From Campylobacterales bacterium (GTDB lineage Bacteria; Campylobacterota; Campylobacteria; Campylobacterales; Sulfurovaceae): a DNA stretch of 5,553 nucleotides. This document shows, in pieces, positions 4,903 to 5,553 of the stretch (the first letter of the stretch is position 1; every line of letters begins with the position of its first letter). A program made the translations under genes and the position numbers. The DNA lies in assembly GCA_016937075.1 (NCBI GenBank), contig JAFGWQ010000032.1:1-5553 (forward strand). The letters are read 5' to 3'. The notes below the pieces were generated by a model. The model did no database searches. It worked only from the letters and a program-made list of their open reading frames with translations, and was not told the DNA's origin.

Positions 4903-5553
4903 GTGAATAAAATATCTAAAATAGTTTTTGCTTTAATTGCTCTTATCGGCATCGGAGCTGGGTGGTATTTTTATCAAAATAAATCTTCTGATGGCGAAGA
5001 AAAGAATTTGGCCGTTGTTTATACCGTAGAGGGGAATGGGGAAACAAAATTTGACGACCTGATGGACAACAAGCTTTCAGATATCGACTTTACAGTTACA
5101 GATCCGCACAAAAGGATCAATGATTCATATAAAAAACATTTTGACTCAACCAAGCTTGACCTGATCAGCTTTATGCCTACGGTTAATGTTGAAAAAATGA
5201 AAGCTCTTTTTACAAAAGAGCCTAGGCTTGCGCTTTATAGCCCATTCAATATGCTCGCATTTAAAAAAACAGGGGAAAACAAAACACAGCTTATGCACCT
5301 GACTCCTGAAGCCATACTTGACATTGCCGGTATTACAGACGAAGGGGTAAAAGCTGAGTTTACGGCCATGTTCAAACCTCTTGATGAGAGGATCGAGAAA
5401 GTTTTTGGTGGCAAAAAAAGCTATATTACCTATAATACTCTAGATAATGACAGAATAATGAATTTCGAAGTTACATTCAAAAGGCCTGAAAAAATATCTG
5501 ACTTCGTAGAACAATTTCAAGAAAAATTTGAGGAAAAATTTGAGGAGAACAAA
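4903..5553 (+). CDS. Membrane-anchored DUF302-like protein (3' partial)
   Basis: An open frame of 217 codons runs from GTG 4903 to the window edge without a stop. The start is firm: an in-frame TAA lies directly before it and AAAGGA lies six bases upstream. Residues 1-6 are basic and 7-24 hydrophobic (IVFALIALIGIGAGWYFY), giving an uncleaved signal anchor or signal peptide. There is no lipobox cysteine. The rest is hydrophilic and probably periplasmic. Residues about 36-130 resemble the DUF302 pattern: a short strand (LAVVYTVEG), a variable helix, then LDLISFMPTVNVEKMKALF (85-103) and EPRLALYSPFNMLAF (106-120), matching the family's 'leucine-strand, helix, pelglllPc-strand' layout. The second half (about 131-217) has LTPEAILDIAGITD (133-146), a possible Gly-Gly-Lys turn (169-171) and a charged tail. 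The assignment rests on recalled family resemblance, not a search. The function of DUF302 is unknown. The gene appears to stand alone, with its own AT-rich promoter region. Confidence 0.8.
   Translation, partial: MNKISKIVFALIALIGIGAGWYFYQNKSSDGEEKNLAVVYTVEGNGETKFDDLMDNKLSDIDFTVTDPHKRINDSYKKHFDSTKLDLISFMPTVNVEKMKALFTKEPRLALYSPFNMLAFKKTGENKTQLMHLTPEAILDIAGITDEGVKAEFTAMFKPLDERIEKVFGGKKSYITYNTLDNDRIMNFEVTFKRPEKISDFVEQFQEKFEEKFEENK
5509..5544 (+). repeat. 12-nt tandem repeat at the 3' part of the DUF302-like gene
   Basis: GAAAAATTTGAG occurs twice without interruption (5521-5532 and 5533-5544), and the preceding GAACAATTTCAA (5509-5520) is a diverged third copy. In frame these encode EQFQ, EKFE, EKFE. 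The unit is a multiple of three, so slippage would change the number of four-residue units without breaking the frame. The residues continue a probable amphipathic charged helix. Confidence 0.8.

Noticed and set aside
1..5553. CRISPR arrays, tRNA or rRNA genes, insertion sequences, toxin-antitoxin or defence genes
   Set aside because: I saw no regularly spaced repeats, tRNA-like sequence, transposase motif or paired small genes. The window appears to be housekeeping DNA with one decayed spot.

Overview
The window looks like ordinary, AT-rich chromosomal DNA from a Campylobacterota (epsilonproteobacterial) species, probably a free-living Sulfurimonas/Sulfurovum-like lineage rather than Campylobacter or Helicobacter. 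The evidence is the type of primary sigma factor (about 630 residues, with a short region 1.1 and an acidic non-conserved insert), promoters with a good TATAAT box and a weak or T-rich -35 side, strong A/T preference at third codon positions, and a leucine operon with a separate small LeuD. The genus is an inference, because there is no rRNA here to anchor it.

Layout. On the minus strand, positions 1-1603 carry a leucine-biosynthesis operon read right to left: leuD (isopropylmalate isomerase small subunit, GTG start at 1603), leuB (3-isopropylmalate dehydrogenase), then the first nine codons of an unidentified gene running off the left edge. A 249-bp divergent intergenic region (1604-1852) holds a well-formed promoter for leuDB and a TATAAT promoter for rpoD, followed by a leader of roughly 110 nt. 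On the plus strand, rpoD (1853-3742) is followed after only three bases by a TTG-started CinA/MoaB-fold protein (3746-4495), so the two are probably co-transcribed.

Positions 4496-4902 contain no intact gene. The first part (4496-4749) reads on the minus strand as two hydrophobic fragments in different frames, best explained as a decayed membrane-protein gene. It ends at a small GC-rich hairpin, followed by about 150 bp of very AT-rich DNA that includes an imperfect inverted repeat and a T-rich promoter-like stretch. From 4903 to the right edge a membrane-anchored, probably periplasmic protein with a DUF302-like domain is encoded. It has a GTG start and no stop before the window ends.

Functionally, leuD and leuB catalyse consecutive steps of leucine synthesis. 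The large isomerase subunit (leuC) and leuA are not in the window, so the pathway is split over the chromosome unless they lie to the left. RpoD is the housekeeping sigma factor. No defence system, mobile element, CRISPR array or clearly new multi-gene system is visible. The points most worth a second look are the eroded membrane-protein remnant, the start and promoter structure of leuD, the tight rpoD/CinA-like coupling, and the DUF302-like protein with its 12-nt tandem repeat.
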